Assembly (NCBI RefSeq): GCF_021390715.1
Contig: NZ_JAJGWT010000006.1
Span: 102,061-166,060 of the forward strand
DNA length: 64,000 bases
Source: Tenacibaculum piscium
GTDB lineage: Bacteria; Bacteroidota; Bacteroidia; Flavobacteriales; Flavobacteriaceae
Direction: 5' to 3'
Part shown: one piece after another, positions 25,490 to 34,827 of the stretch
Layout: every line of letters starts with the position of its first letter
How positions within the stretch are numbered: the first letter of the stretch is position 1
Translations under genes and position numbers: made by a program
Notes under the pieces: generated by a model
Databases searched by the model: none
Told to the model about the DNA's origin: nothing
The model's input: only the letters and a program-made list of their open reading frames with translations

Positions 25490-28400
25490 ATGAGAGTAAC
25501 ATTATTATGGCTGCTTTTTCTTATCACGCAAGTTACATTTGCTCAAGAAAAAATGATATCTGGGGTAGTCTCAGATGAATCTGGAGGGCTTCCAGGTGTT
25601 AGTATTATTATTAAAGGAACCACAACCGGTGTAGAAACCGATTTTGATGGTAATTATGCAATTAAAGCAAAACAAAATGACATTCTTGTTTTTAGTTTTG
25701 TAGGAAAAGCTACCGTTCAAAAAACAGTAGGAGCTTCAAGTAAAATTAATGTTACATTAGCTGACGATCAAAACTTATTAAACGAAGTTGTTGTTACTGC
25801 CTTAGGTATTAAAAGAGAAAAGAAATCTTTAGGGTATGCAACGCAAGAAGTTAAAGGAGATGATTTATCTAAAGTAGCAACTTCTAACGTAGCAAATGCG
25901 ATTTCTGGTAAAGTATCGGGTGTTGCTATTAGAAAATCAGGTAACATTGGTGGTTCAACGAATGTTGTAATTCGTGGTACTACTTCTATGACAGGAAATA
26001 ACCAAGCGTTATGGGTAGTTGATGGTGTGCCAATGAATAATGATAACACAAATAGTACAGAACAAAAAACTGGTGGTTCTACTGGTGGTTATGATTATGG
26101 TAATGCTGCATCGGATATTAATCCTGATGATATTGCTTCTATGTCTGTATTAAAAGGAGCTGCTGCAACTGCATTATACGGTTCAAGAGCTGCAAATGGA
26201 GTTATTATCGTAACAACTAAAAAAGGTAGAGAAGCAAAAGGATTTGGTGTTACCGTAAATAGCGGTGTTACAGTAGGTTCAGTTGATAAAGAAACATTAC
26301 CAGAATACCAAAAAGAATACGGTTCTGGTTGGGGAGGATTTAAAGCAAATCAAGATTTCGGTTCAGGAAGTCATCCTGTTTTACCTACAGATGATGCTGC
26401 TTGGGGACCAAAATATGACGCAAGTTTATTAGTATATGGATGGGAATCTTTTTACCCTGAATTAGCTACCTATGGAAAAGCAAGACCTTATGTTGCTTCA
26501 AAGAATGATGCAAATTCATTTTACCAAAAAAGTACTACTTTTACAAATTCGGTTTCTTTACAAGGAAGTACCGATAAAAGTTCTTTCCGTTTAGGATATA
26601 CGAAGTATGACCAAAACGAAGGGATTATTCCAAATAGTAATTATAAAAAAGATAACTTTAGTCTTTCTGCTTCTCATAACTTATCTGAAGAAACAACAGT
26701 TAGCGCTAGTGCAAACTACATTAAAACAGATGCTTTAGGATTGAATGAAACTGGTTATGGTGCTGGTGGAAATAACCTTGCAAGTGCTGTTAGACAATGG
26801 TACACAAGTGATGTAGATTTTTCAACAATGAAAGATGCTTATTTCAAAACAAAACGTAACATGACTTGGAACGTATGGGGACCTATTGGAGCAGATAGAG
26901 TAACTGCTTTTCATGATAATCCTTATTTTCAACGTTATGAAAACTATAACAATTATAACAGAGACCGTTTCTTTGGAAACTTTAGTATAAATACTAAATT
27001 TAACTCTTGGTTAGGTGCTTCTGCAAGAGCAGGTATCGACACGTATAGTCAAGTTCAAGAAGAACGTATTGCTATTGGTTCTAAAAGAGCTGATAACTTA
27101 AAAGGACAATACTCTAGATACGATAAAACTTTTAGAGAGTTTAACATGGATTTAATCCTTAACTTTAATACTGATATTACAGAAAATATTAGCTTTACAG
27201 GTTTAGTTGGAGCAAATGCAAGACGTTCTAAAGATAGAAATATTTATTCAGTTACCAACGGAGGTTTGTTAGTTCCTAATGTATATTCTCTTAAAAACTC
27301 AATTGAAACACCTAATCCAGCATCGGAAAATTTAGCAACCATTGGTACTAACAGTGCGTATGCAAATGCTTCTTTCGGATTTAACAATACTTTTTACTTA
27401 GAAGGAACTTTTAGAGTTGATGAATCATCTACGTTACCTTCAGAAAATAATGTATATACCTATCCTTCTATTTCAGGAACTTATATCTTTAGTAAGCACC
27501 TTAAAGCTGACTGGTTTTCTTTTGGTAAATTACGTTTGAACTATGCTGAAACTGGTAACGATGCTAATTTTGCTGTAATTCAATCTACCTATACTAAGCA
27601 AACAAACTACAACGGAAAACCTCGTTTTACTATCGAAGGAACTAAAAAGAACCCAGATTTAAAAAGTGAAAGCACAAGTGCTTATGAAGCAGGTGTAGAG
27701 CTTAAATTTTTACAAAACAGAGTTGGTTTAGATGTTTCTGCGTATAGAACAGTAACCTCTGACCAAATTATGGATATTGCTGCAGCACCAACTACGGGTT
27801 ACTACAGATATTATGTAAATGCTGGTGAAGTTGAAAACAAAGGTCTTGAAGTAGGACTTAGTTTAGTACCTGTAAAAACAGATGATTTTACATGGACAGC
27901 AAACATTAACTGGTCTAAAAATAAAAATAAAGTACGTAGTCTTATTGGTGATTTAAAACAATTTGAAACTGGTCGTTTCCAAGGAGTTAAATCGGTAGCT
28001 CAAATAGGGAAACCTTTAGGAACAATGGTTAGTACAGGTTTCAAATACAATGAGAAAGGACAGCGTATTGTAAAAGATAAAGGTTACTATGAGCAAGTAG
28101 AGGATGTAATTATTGGAGATGCTAATCCTGATTGGACAGCAGGTATTAATAACTCATTTAGCTATAAAAACTTTAATTTTGGTTTCTTAATTGATATCAG
28201 ACAAGGAGGAGATGTTTTCTCTTTAGACCAGAAATTCGGAGCTCAAACAGGTATTTATGCTAATAGTGCAGGAAACAACGATTTAGGGAATCCTAAACGT
28301 GATGCTGCTATAAATGAAGGAACAGATGCTGAAAAGAGCAAAAGTGGAGGTGTTATTAATCCAGGTGTTTTAGCGGATGGTACTAAAAACACAAAAAGAG

Positions 28401-28699
28401 TTCCTGTAGGATACTCGTACGGAGCTAATAAGCCAGATGAGGCGTTTGTTTACGATGCTTCTTACGTAAAGTTACGTGAAGTTTCTTTAAGCTATAGTGT
28501 ACCTTCTAAATTCTTAGAAAATTCATTTATTAAAGATGTTACATTATCGGCAAGTGCTAGTAACTTATGGATTATCAGTAAAGAATTACCGTATGCAGAC
28601 CCAGAAGCAACTGCTTCATCAGGAAACTTACAAGGATTCCAAACAGGAGCGATGCCAAGTACGAAAGAATATAATTTTAATGTAAAATTTAACTTTTAA
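25490..28699 (+). CDS. SusC/RagA-type TonB-linked outer-membrane transporter (locus 1)
   Basis: A 1069-residue outer-membrane transporter. A signal peptide (1-18) precedes a carboxypeptidase-D-like domain (about 22-95), a TonB-box region with EVVVTALGIKREKKSLGY (about 98-116), a plug (about 120-235) containing ALYGSRAANGVIIVTTKKG, and a long barrel ending in EYNFNVKFNF. It forms a lidded-bucket complex with the SusD-like lipoprotein encoded 1 base downstream and imports oligosaccharides or oligopeptides. No degradative enzyme or sensor-regulator gene is adjacent, so the substrate cannot be deduced here. Confidence 0.94.
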   Translation: MRVTLLWLLFLITQVTFAQEKMISGVVSDESGGLPGVSIIIKGTTTGVETDFDGNYAIKAKQNDILVFSFVGKATVQKTVGASSKINVTLADDQNLLNEVVVTALGIKREKKSLGYATQEVKGDDLSKVATSNVANAISGKVSGVAIRKSGNIGGSTNVVIRGTTSMTGNNQALWVVDGVPMNNDNTNSTEQKTGGSTGGYDYGNAASDINPDDIASMSVLKGAAATALYGSRAANGVIIVTTKKGREAKGFGVTVNSGVTVGSVDKETLPEYQKEYGSGWGGFKANQDFGSGSHPVLPTDDAAWGPKYDASLLVYGWESFYPELATYGKARPYVASKNDANSFYQKSTTFTNSVSLQGSTDKSSFRLGYTKYDQNEGIIPNSNYKKDNFSLSASHNLSEETTVSASANYIKTDALGLNETGYGAGGNNLASAVRQWYTSDVDFSTMKDAYFKTKRNMTWNVWGPIGADRVTAFHDNPYFQRYENYNNYNRDRFFGNFSINTKFNSWLGASARAGIDTYSQVQEERIAIGSKRADNLKGQYSRYDKTFREFNMDLILNFNTDITENISFTGLVGANARRSKDRNIYSVTNGGLLVPNVYSLKNSIETPNPASENLATIGTNSAYANASFGFNNTFYLEGTFRVDESSTLPSENNVYTYPSISGTYIFSKHLKADWFSFGKLRLNYAETGNDANFAVIQSTYTKQTNYNGKPRFTIEGTKKNPDLKSESTSAYEAGVELKFLQNRVGLDVSAYRTVTSDQIMDIAAAPTTGYYRYYVNAGEVENKGLEVGLSLVPVKTDDFTWTANINWSKNKNKVRSLIGDLKQFETGRFQGVKSVAQIGKPLGTMVSTGFKYNEKGQRIVKDKGYYEQVEDVIIGDANPDWTAGINNSFSYKNFNFGFLIDIRQGGDVFSLDQKFGAQTGIYANSAGNNDLGNPKRDAAINEGTDAEKSKSGGVINPGVLADGTKNTKRVPVGYSYGANKPDEAFVYDASYVKLREVSLSYSVPSKFLENSFIKDVTLSASASNLWIISKELPYADPEATASSGNLQGFQTGAMPSTKEYNFNVKFNF

Positions 28700-28700
28700 G

Positions 28701-30170
28701 ATGAGAAAAATATATAAACAAGGGGTTTTAGCCTTAGCTATCTCTTCATTATTAGTAACGAGTTCTTGTGATAACTTAGAATCGTTAAATACCGATACCA
28801 AGGCTTATACAACGCCTATCCCTGAAGCTTTAATGACTTCAGCTCAAGTAAATTATAATTATTTTTTACACAATGCTGAGGTAAATAATAACAACTTCAG
28901 AAAATATGTGCAACAGTGGGGTGCTACAACCTATCAAGATGAAGATCAATATAATCAAGCTAAAAGAGATTTAGGAAGTAGCTATTATAGTTCTTTATAT
29001 ACGGCAACATTAGCAAAGCTATATGAAGCTAAAAAGTTTATTGAAGCACAAGATACTTTTTCAGCAGATGAGGCTAGTATTAAAAAGAATAAATTAGCCA
29101 TTATTGAGATTCAAATTGTAAATGTGTACATGACATTGGTAGATATTTTTGGAAATGTACCTTACACAGAGGCACTTGATTTACAAAAATTCCCTACTCC
29201 TAAGTATGATGATGCAAAAACTATTTATTTAGATTTAGCAAAAAGAATTACAAATGCTATTAATTCTTTAAATACAAATCTTGATAGTTTTGGAGGTGCT
29301 GATTTAATTCATAGTGGTGATGTTGCTAAATGGAAAATGTATGGTAACAGTCTTAAATTAAAAATGGGACTTCACTTAGCCGATGTTGATGAAGCTAAAG
29401 CAAAAGAATTAGTGGAACAAGCGTATGCTTCTGGAGTTATTTCATCAAATGCTGATAATACGGTTATGAGATACTTAGATAAAGAGATTGAACAAAATTC
29501 TCTTTATGCTAGTTTAGTTTTAGAAAGCCAATTAGTACCTACGTCTTTTTTAGTAGATGATTTAAATGCTAAAGAAGATCCAAGAAGAGATTTCTTTTTT
29601 GACCCAACAAGTAAAATTGAAGGAGAGTATAAAGGAGCTATTTATGGAGAAGGAGCTGTAACTTATAATCAATATTCTACCCAAGGTACAGCTTTAAAGA
29701 AAAAAGATACGGAAGGTGTAATTTTTGATTATGCTGAAACTTCTTTTCTATTAGCAGATGCTGCTAATAGAGGTTTTTCAGTAGGAAATACTGCGGCTCA
29801 TTATTATGAGCAAGGTATTAAAGCTAGTATGAATTACTGGGGTGTTGCTGAAGCAGATGTTACTACTTATTTAGCTAGAACTGATGTTGCTTTTGCAACA
29901 GCTACAGGTACTGCTAAAGAAAAAATAGCATACCAATTATGGATTGCTTACTATAACAGAGGTTTAGAGTCTTGGATAGAATACAGACGTTTAGATCACC
30001 CTGTGTTAATTGCTCCAGGAAAAGCAGTTGATGAAGCAGAAGGAAAAGTACCAGTTAGAGTTATTTACCCATCTTCAGCAAGAGTACGTAATGCTGTAAA
30101 TTATGCAGATGCGGCTTCTAAAATTGGAGGAGATAAAATGACTACCAAAGTATTTTGGGATAAATACTAA
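28701..30170 (+). CDS. SusD/RagB-like nutrient-binding lipoprotein (locus 1)
   Basis: A 489-residue surface lipoprotein, lipidated at Cys 23 (LLVTSSC) and followed by the acidic DNLESLN sequence. The helical TPR-like core belongs to the SusD-like_2 group (IEIQIVNVYMTLVDIFGNVPYTEAL near residue 133). It is the lid of the preceding SusC-like transporter, to which its gene is effectively fused in spacing (one intervening base). A strong terminator follows 43 bases after the stop. Confidence 0.92.
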   Translation: MRKIYKQGVLALAISSLLVTSSCDNLESLNTDTKAYTTPIPEALMTSAQVNYNYFLHNAEVNNNNFRKYVQQWGATTYQDEDQYNQAKRDLGSSYYSSLYTATLAKLYEAKKFIEAQDTFSADEASIKKNKLAIIEIQIVNVYMTLVDIFGNVPYTEALDLQKFPTPKYDDAKTIYLDLAKRITNAINSLNTNLDSFGGADLIHSGDVAKWKMYGNSLKLKMGLHLADVDEAKAKELVEQAYASGVISSNADNTVMRYLDKEIEQNSLYASLVLESQLVPTSFLVDDLNAKEDPRRDFFFDPTSKIEGEYKGAIYGEGAVTYNQYSTQGTALKKKDTEGVIFDYAETSFLLADAANRGFSVGNTAAHYYEQGIKASMNYWGVAEADVTTYLARTDVAFATATGTAKEKIAYQLWIAYYNRGLESWIEYRRLDHPVLIAPGKAVDEAEGKVPVRVIYPSSARVRNAVNYADAASKIGGDKMTTKVFWDKY

Positions 30171-30213
30171 TAAAATATAATTATTTGAATTAATAGTATT
30201 TTATTTATTACTG

Positions 30214-30246
30214 AAAAAGGCTGTCTGAAAAGACAGCCTTTTTTTA
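30214..30246 (+). terminator. Terminator of SusC/SusD locus 1
   Basis: A 13-bp perfect stem (30214-30226 with 30231-30243) closed by a GAAA tetraloop and followed by a T run. Confidence 0.92.
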
Positions 30247-30270
30247 TTTTTTATTATTTATTACAAAACA

Positions 30271-30278
30271 TATCTTTG
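30271..30278 (+). promoter_or_regulatory. Putative -7 box of the mvaD operon
   Basis: TATCTTTG matches TAnnTTTG and lies just after the terminator of the SusC/SusD locus and 17 bases before the TTG start of mvaD. Confidence 0.6.
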
Positions 30279-30295
30279 TTTAAAACATTCAAAAA

Positions 30296-31390
30296 TTGAA
30301 CACAGCTTTATTCATTCCGAAATCAATAGACAAATCATTAAAAAAAGCCACTTATACTTGGCAAACACCGAGTAACATTGCTTTAGTAAAATACTGGGGA
30401 AAAAGTAATCCACAAATTCCTAAAAATGCTTCTATAAGCTTTACACTGAATAATTGCCATACAATAACAAGCATTCAATTTGAAAAAATAGCAGAAACAT
30501 CAAAAAGTAATAAAGCAATTTTTGAATTATTTTTTGAAGGAAAAAAGAAAGAGGATTTTAAACCTAAAATTGCAAAATTCTTCGAAAGAATACAAGAATA
30601 CTGTCCGTACATCTTAGACTATAAAATGATTATTTCTTCTGAAAATTCATTTCCTCATAGTAGTGGAATTGCATCATCAGCAAGTGGAATGTCAGCAATT
30701 GCCATGTGTTTATTGAGCTTAGAAAAAGATTTAAATCCTAGTTTAACTTCGGATTTTATCCATAAAAAAGCCTCTTTTTTAGCTCGTTTAGGTTCTGGAA
30801 GTGCCAGTAGAAGCATCGAAGGAAAATTAGTCGTTTGGGGAAAACATCCTCAAATTGAAGGAAGTTCTGATTTATTTGCCGTTAAATTTCCGTATAAAAT
30901 ACATCCGATTTTTGATAATTATTGTGATACTATTTTATTAGTCGATAAAGGCGAAAAACAAGTTTCATCCACAGTCGGACACAATTTAATGCACGAGCAT
31001 CCGTATGCCGAACAACGTTTTATCCAAGCAAATGAAAACCTATCGAAATTAACTGATATTCTTCAAAATGGAAATATCAAAGAATTTATCAATTTGGTAG
31101 AAAGCGAAGCATTAACCTTGCACGCAATGATGCTTACTAGCAATCCGTATTTTATTTTGATGAAACCAAATACGCTAGAAGTCATCAATAAAATATGGGA
31201 ATATAGAACTGAAAATAATAGTAATATCTGTTTTACTTTAGATGCTGGGGCAAATGTTCATGTATTGTATCCTGAAAACGAAAAGAAAGACGTGGAGCTT
31301 TTTATCAAAAATAATTTAGCAGAGTATTGTCAAAAAAATCAGTATATTACAGATGTTGTTGGGCTAGGGGCAAAACAAATAATAGCGTAA
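30296..31390 (+). CDS. mvaD: Diphosphomevalonate decarboxylase
   Basis: A 364-residue GHMP-fold enzyme that converts mevalonate diphosphate to isopentenyl diphosphate with ATP. It starts at TTG: the conserved FIPKS opening lies upstream of the first ATG. Family motifs are APSNIALVKYWGK-like TPSNIALVKYWGK (residue 22 on), the phosphate loop SSGIASSASGMSA near 122, GSGSASRSIEG near 164 and the catalytic region FTLDAGANVHVLYP near 315. The stop codon overlaps the ATG of the MORN gene (TAATG), indicating translational coupling. Confidence 0.94.
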   Translation: MNTALFIPKSIDKSLKKATYTWQTPSNIALVKYWGKSNPQIPKNASISFTLNNCHTITSIQFEKIAETSKSNKAIFELFFEGKKKEDFKPKIAKFFERIQEYCPYILDYKMIISSENSFPHSSGIASSASGMSAIAMCLLSLEKDLNPSLTSDFIHKKASFLARLGSGSASRSIEGKLVVWGKHPQIEGSSDLFAVKFPYKIHPIFDNYCDTILLVDKGEKQVSSTVGHNLMHEHPYAEQRFIQANENLSKLTDILQNGNIKEFINLVESEALTLHAMMLTSNPYFILMKPNTLEVINKIWEYRTENNSNICFTLDAGANVHVLYPENEKKDVELFIKNNLAEYCQKNQYITDVVGLGAKQIIA

Positions 31391-31725
31391 TGTATCAAAA
31401 TATGAAAACCTCAACAGTAATACTACTACTATTTATAGGATTTTTAAGTGTATCTGCAACGGCTCAAAAAATAACTTGGCTTGATAAAAATAAACAAGAA
31501 ACATCTAAAAAAAATCATGAATATTATCGTATTCAAGAATTTGAAGGAACACTAAAAACATTCTACAAAACTGGCGAACTCTTTGAGCAAGGGAACTATA
31601 ACAATCAGAAAAAAGAAGGCGTTTGGAAAACCTTTTATAAAAATGGAAAAATAAAAACCAAAGGAAAATACCGAAATAATGAAAAAGTAGGTGTTTGGAA
31701 AACTTTTTACAAAAATGTGTACTAG
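31390..31725 (+). CDS. Small exported MORN-repeat protein in the mevalonate block
   Basis: A 111-residue protein with a signal peptide ending at ATAQ and two to three MORN/YwqK-like repeats (GELFEQGNYNNQKKEGVWKT, GKIKTKGKYRNNEKVGVWKT). Databases often call such proteins YwqK-family antitoxins, but no toxin partner is seen and the name is probably misleading. The ATG at 31390 overlaps the mvaD stop; an ATG at 31402 is a possible alternative. Its location between mvaD and mevalonate kinase suggests cotranscription but no clear role. Confidence 0.75.
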   Translation: MYQNMKTSTVILLLFIGFLSVSATAQKITWLDKNKQETSKKNHEYYRIQEFEGTLKTFYKTGELFEQGNYNNQKKEGVWKTFYKNGKIKTKGKYRNNEKVGVWKTFYKNVY

Positions 31726-31757
31726 TTTGTAAACGAGCACTTTTACACGTACTTTTG
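31726..31757 (+). promoter_or_regulatory. Internal promoter of mevalonate kinase
   Basis: TTTG at 31726-31729 and TACTTTTG at 31750-31757 are 20 bases apart, a good Bacteroidota promoter just upstream of the mevalonate kinase start. Confidence 0.6.
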
Positions 31758-31776
31758 TATCGTAATAAAAATAGCA

Positions 31777-32703
31777 ATGAAAGGACCTTTATTTTACGCA
31801 AAAATATTACTCTTCGGAGAATATGGAATTATTAAAGACTCAAAAGGATTAGCAATTCCTTTTAATTCTTATAAAGGCGTATTAAAATCAGCCAATACTT
31901 TAACAGGAGAAGCTGAAAAATCAAACGCTAATTTAGCGAGATTTCAAGAATATTTAAGTACGCTAAATTCTGATATCGTTTCTTTTGATACAACATCTTT
32001 TAAAAATGATATTGATAAAGGAATGTATTTCGATTCGTCAATTCCGCAAGGCTATGGCGTTGGAAGTTCAGGTGCGTTAGTTGCCGCTATTTACGATAAA
32101 TATGCCGCTGATAAAATTACCGTATTAGAAAACTTAACCCGTGATAAATTATTAGTACTAAAACAAGTTTTTTCTTTGATGGAATCTTTTTTCCATGGAA
32201 AAAGTTCTGGTTTAGACCCGTTAAACTCGTATTTAAGTTTACCGATTTTAATCAATTCGAAAGAACATATTGAAGCTGCCGGTATTCCTTCTCAAAAACA
32301 AGGAAAAGGTGCTGTTTTTCTATTAGATTCCGAGCAAGCAGGCGAAACCGAACCGATGGTAAATATCTTTATGAACAAGATGAAAAATGAAGGATTTCGA
32401 AAAATGTTAAGCGAAGAATTTTCATTACATACCGATGCTTGTATTGATGATTTTTTACAAGGAAATGTAAAATCGTTGTTTGGAAACGTTAAAAAATTAT
32501 CAAAAGTTGTTTTAACCAATTTTAAACCGATGATTCCTACCGCTTTTCATAAAATTTGGAAAAAAGGAATTGAAACCAACGAATATTACTTAAAACTTTG
32601 CGGTTCTGGTGGCGGTGGTTATATTTTAGGATTTACCGAAGATTATGAAAAAGCAAAAACAAGTTTAAAAGACTATAAATTAGAATTAGTATATCGATTC
32701 TAA
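31777..32703 (+). CDS. mvk: Mevalonate kinase
   Basis: A 308-residue GHMP kinase that phosphorylates mevalonate. It begins with the family opening FYAKILLFGEYGIIKDSKGLA, has the ATP-binding motif PQGYGVGSSGALVAAIYDKYA near residue 90, the segment FFHGKSSGLDPLNSY near 140 with the catalytic Asp, and the C-terminal LCGSGGGGYILGF. Context (mvaD upstream, prenyltransferase downstream) supports mevalonate rather than another GHMP substrate. Confidence 0.9.
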   Translation: MKGPLFYAKILLFGEYGIIKDSKGLAIPFNSYKGVLKSANTLTGEAEKSNANLARFQEYLSTLNSDIVSFDTTSFKNDIDKGMYFDSSIPQGYGVGSSGALVAAIYDKYAADKITVLENLTRDKLLVLKQVFSLMESFFHGKSSGLDPLNSYLSLPILINSKEHIEAAGIPSQKQGKGAVFLLDSEQAGETEPMVNIFMNKMKNEGFRKMLSEEFSLHTDACIDDFLQGNVKSLFGNVKKLSKVVLTNFKPMIPTAFHKIWKKGIETNEYYLKLCGSGGGGYILGFTEDYEKAKTSLKDYKLELVYRF

Positions 32704-32736
32704 AATTAGAATTTAAACAAGATTATTTATGAATTT

Positions 32737-33654
32737 ATGAGCCGTGTATCAGCAAAAATAATCGTAAAAAAACTATTCAGTCTTTTATCAGTTGTTAGAG
32801 GATACAATATTTTAGTACTAATAGCAGCTCAGTATTTGGCTGCTATTTTTATTTTCTCGAATCATAAATCTATAAAATCAGTACTTTTTGACTGGCATTT
32901 ATTATACTTAGTAATCGCTACTATTTGCGTGGTTGCTGCAGGTTATATTATCAATAATTTTTATGATAAAGATGCCGATAAAATAAACCGTCCTATTAAA
33001 ACAACCTTGGATTCCTATGTAAAACAAGAAACCAAATTATCGCTCTATTTTTTTTTAAATTTCACAGGTTTTGCCTTCGGATTATTGGTTTCTTGGCGAG
33101 CGGCTTTCTTTTTTTCAGTATATATTTTCGGAATTTGGTTATATTCTCATAAGCTTAAAAAACATCCTTTTATAGGATTAATTAGCGTTACTATTTTAAC
33201 AATACTTCCTTTTTTTGTGCTTTTTGTACATTATAAAAATTTTTCAAAAGTAATTTTTGTACATGCAATTTTTTTATTTTTAATCATTCTTATTCGTGAA
33301 TTAATTAAAAATTTAGAAAATATTAAAGGAGCAATTATCAATAATTATAACACGTTTCCTGTAAAATATGGCGAAAAAAATACCAAAAAATTAATCATCT
33401 TATTAATGGTCTTAACACTGATTCCAATTGGTGTTTTATTTAAGTATCCTGCTATTGAATACATGAAATATTATTTCTATTTAGCTGCGATTACCTTAGT
33501 TTTTATCGGTTTTTATACTTGGAGAGCAACCAAAACAAATCAATATCGTTTGTTGCACAATATCTTAAAAGTGCTGTTGTTAATCGGTGTATTTAGCTTG
33601 CTTTTTATTGATAAGTCTTTAATTTTAGATAAAGTAGTTACTGTTCTAGATTAA
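32737..33654 (+). CDS. UbiA-family prenyltransferase with degenerate second Asp motif
   Basis: A 305-residue integral membrane protein with about eight or nine helices, usually annotated in this family of bacteria as geranylgeranylglycerol-phosphate geranylgeranyltransferase. The first aspartate motif is intact (NNFYDKDADKINRP, near residue 75). The second, where most relatives have a KDxxDxxGD-like pattern, reads KNLENIKGA near residue 191, so the expected acidic residues are replaced. It follows mevalonate kinase by 33 bases and so is fed by the isoprenoid pathway. The true acceptor is unknown. Confidence 0.75.
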   Translation: MSRVSAKIIVKKLFSLLSVVRGYNILVLIAAQYLAAIFIFSNHKSIKSVLFDWHLLYLVIATICVVAAGYIINNFYDKDADKINRPIKTTLDSYVKQETKLSLYFFLNFTGFAFGLLVSWRAAFFFSVYIFGIWLYSHKLKKHPFIGLISVTILTILPFFVLFVHYKNFSKVIFVHAIFLFLIILIRELIKNLENIKGAIINNYNTFPVKYGEKNTKKLIILLMVLTLIPIGVLFKYPAIEYMKYYFYLAAITLVFIGFYTWRATKTNQYRLLHNILKVLLLIGVFSLLFIDKSLILDKVVTVLD

Positions 33655-33664
33655 ATAATTACCC

Positions 33665-33672
33665 TATATTTG
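33665..33672 (+). promoter_or_regulatory. Putative -7 box of the pseudouridine synthase gene
   Basis: TATATTTG matches TAnnTTTG, 22 bases upstream of the start codon. Confidence 0.5.
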
Positions 33673-33694
33673 CACCCTTATTTAAAAATAAATT

Positions 33695-34768
33695 ATGAAT
33701 TCAAAAAACTCGTCGAGAGGACGACAGGCTGACAAGAACAGCAATCCTCGTGAAAAAAAATCATCTGACAGAAATAGAACATCTTCTAGATCGGATAGAA
33801 GTTCTTCTGATAGAAATAGTGGTTCTTCAGAAAGAAACAGATCTTCTTCTGATAGATCTGACAGAAACAGAAGCTCATCTGATAGAAGTAGTAGTTATTC
33901 AGAAAGAAAATCATCATCTACCGATAGAACTTCTTCGGATAGACCTGTTAGAAAATCATCAGAAAAACCAAGATTTGCAACTAGTGCTTCGGATAATAAA
34001 AAACAGTTTAGAAGTGATGCTAGAAAACCAGCTGTTGAGCAAGTAAGCAAAGATGATACTGCAGGGATTCGCTTAAACAAGTACATTTCTAATTCAGGAA
34101 TTTGTTCTCGTAGAGAAGCCGATACGTATATTGAACACGGAAGTGTTTTTGTAAACGGAAATTTAATGACACAAATGGGCTACAAGGTACAACCTACCGA
34201 TGAAGTTCGTTTTGATGGTACTTTAATTTCAATCGAAAAGAAACGTTATATCTTATTAAACAAGCCTAAAAACTATATTACTACCATGGAAGATGAACGT
34301 GGTCGTAAAACAGTGATGGAACTTGTAGATAATGCTACCAAAGAACGTATTTATCCTGTTGGAAGACTAGATAGAAACACGACTGGTTTATTATTGTTTA
34401 CAAACGATGGTGAGTTAGCTAAAAAATTAACACATCCAAAACATAATGTACGTAAATTATATCAAGCTTCTTTAGATAAGAAATTATCTATATCAGATTT
34501 AGATAAATTACGTGGTGATGTTGTTATTGAAGGAAAAAAAGTTTTTATTGATGCTGTTTCTTATGTAGAAGGTGAACGAAAAACCGAAGTAGGAATTGAA
34601 ATTCACTCTGGAAGAAACAGAATTGTACGTAAAATATTTGAAAACTTCGGATACGCAGTTACAAAATTAGATCGTGTTATTTTTGCAGGAATGACTAAAC
34701 GTAATTTACCTCGTGGTAGATGGCGTGAATTAACCGAGCAGGAAGTAAATACCTTAAAAATGTTATAA
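33695..34768 (+). CDS. RluB/RsuA-type pseudouridine synthase with disordered Ser/Arg/Asp tail
   Basis: A 357-residue enzyme that isomerises a uridine in rRNA. The first 120 residues are a low-complexity tail of short Ser-rich blocks containing DRSSSDR and SDRNR-like units, presumably disordered. The S4 RNA-binding domain follows (IRLNKYISNSGICSRREAD from about residue 124), then the catalytic domain with GRLDRNTTGLLLFTNDG (catalytic Asp) near residue 230. Large-subunit (RluB-like) specificity is likely but not proved. Confidence 0.9.
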   Translation: MNSKNSSRGRQADKNSNPREKKSSDRNRTSSRSDRSSSDRNSGSSERNRSSSDRSDRNRSSSDRSSSYSERKSSSTDRTSSDRPVRKSSEKPRFATSASDNKKQFRSDARKPAVEQVSKDDTAGIRLNKYISNSGICSRREADTYIEHGSVFVNGNLMTQMGYKVQPTDEVRFDGTLISIEKKRYILLNKPKNYITTMEDERGRKTVMELVDNATKERIYPVGRLDRNTTGLLLFTNDGELAKKLTHPKHNVRKLYQASLDKKLSISDLDKLRGDVVIEGKKVFIDAVSYVEGERKTEVGIEIHSGRNRIVRKIFENFGYAVTKLDRVIFAGMTKRNLPRGRWRELTEQEVNTLKML

Positions 34769-34791
34769 ATATTCTTTTTAAAACATAATCT

Positions 34792-34827
34792 AAAATCTCA
34801 TATAATAGCTATATGAGATTTTTTTTT
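34792..34827 (+). terminator. Terminator of the pseudouridine synthase gene
   Basis: A 12-bp stem (34792-34803 with 34811-34822) with a 7-base loop runs into a tract of T residues. Confidence 0.85.

Noticed and set aside
31390..31725. Toxin-antitoxin module based on the YwqK-like repeats
   Set aside because: No toxin gene adjoins it; the protein has a signal peptide and is embedded in a metabolic block.
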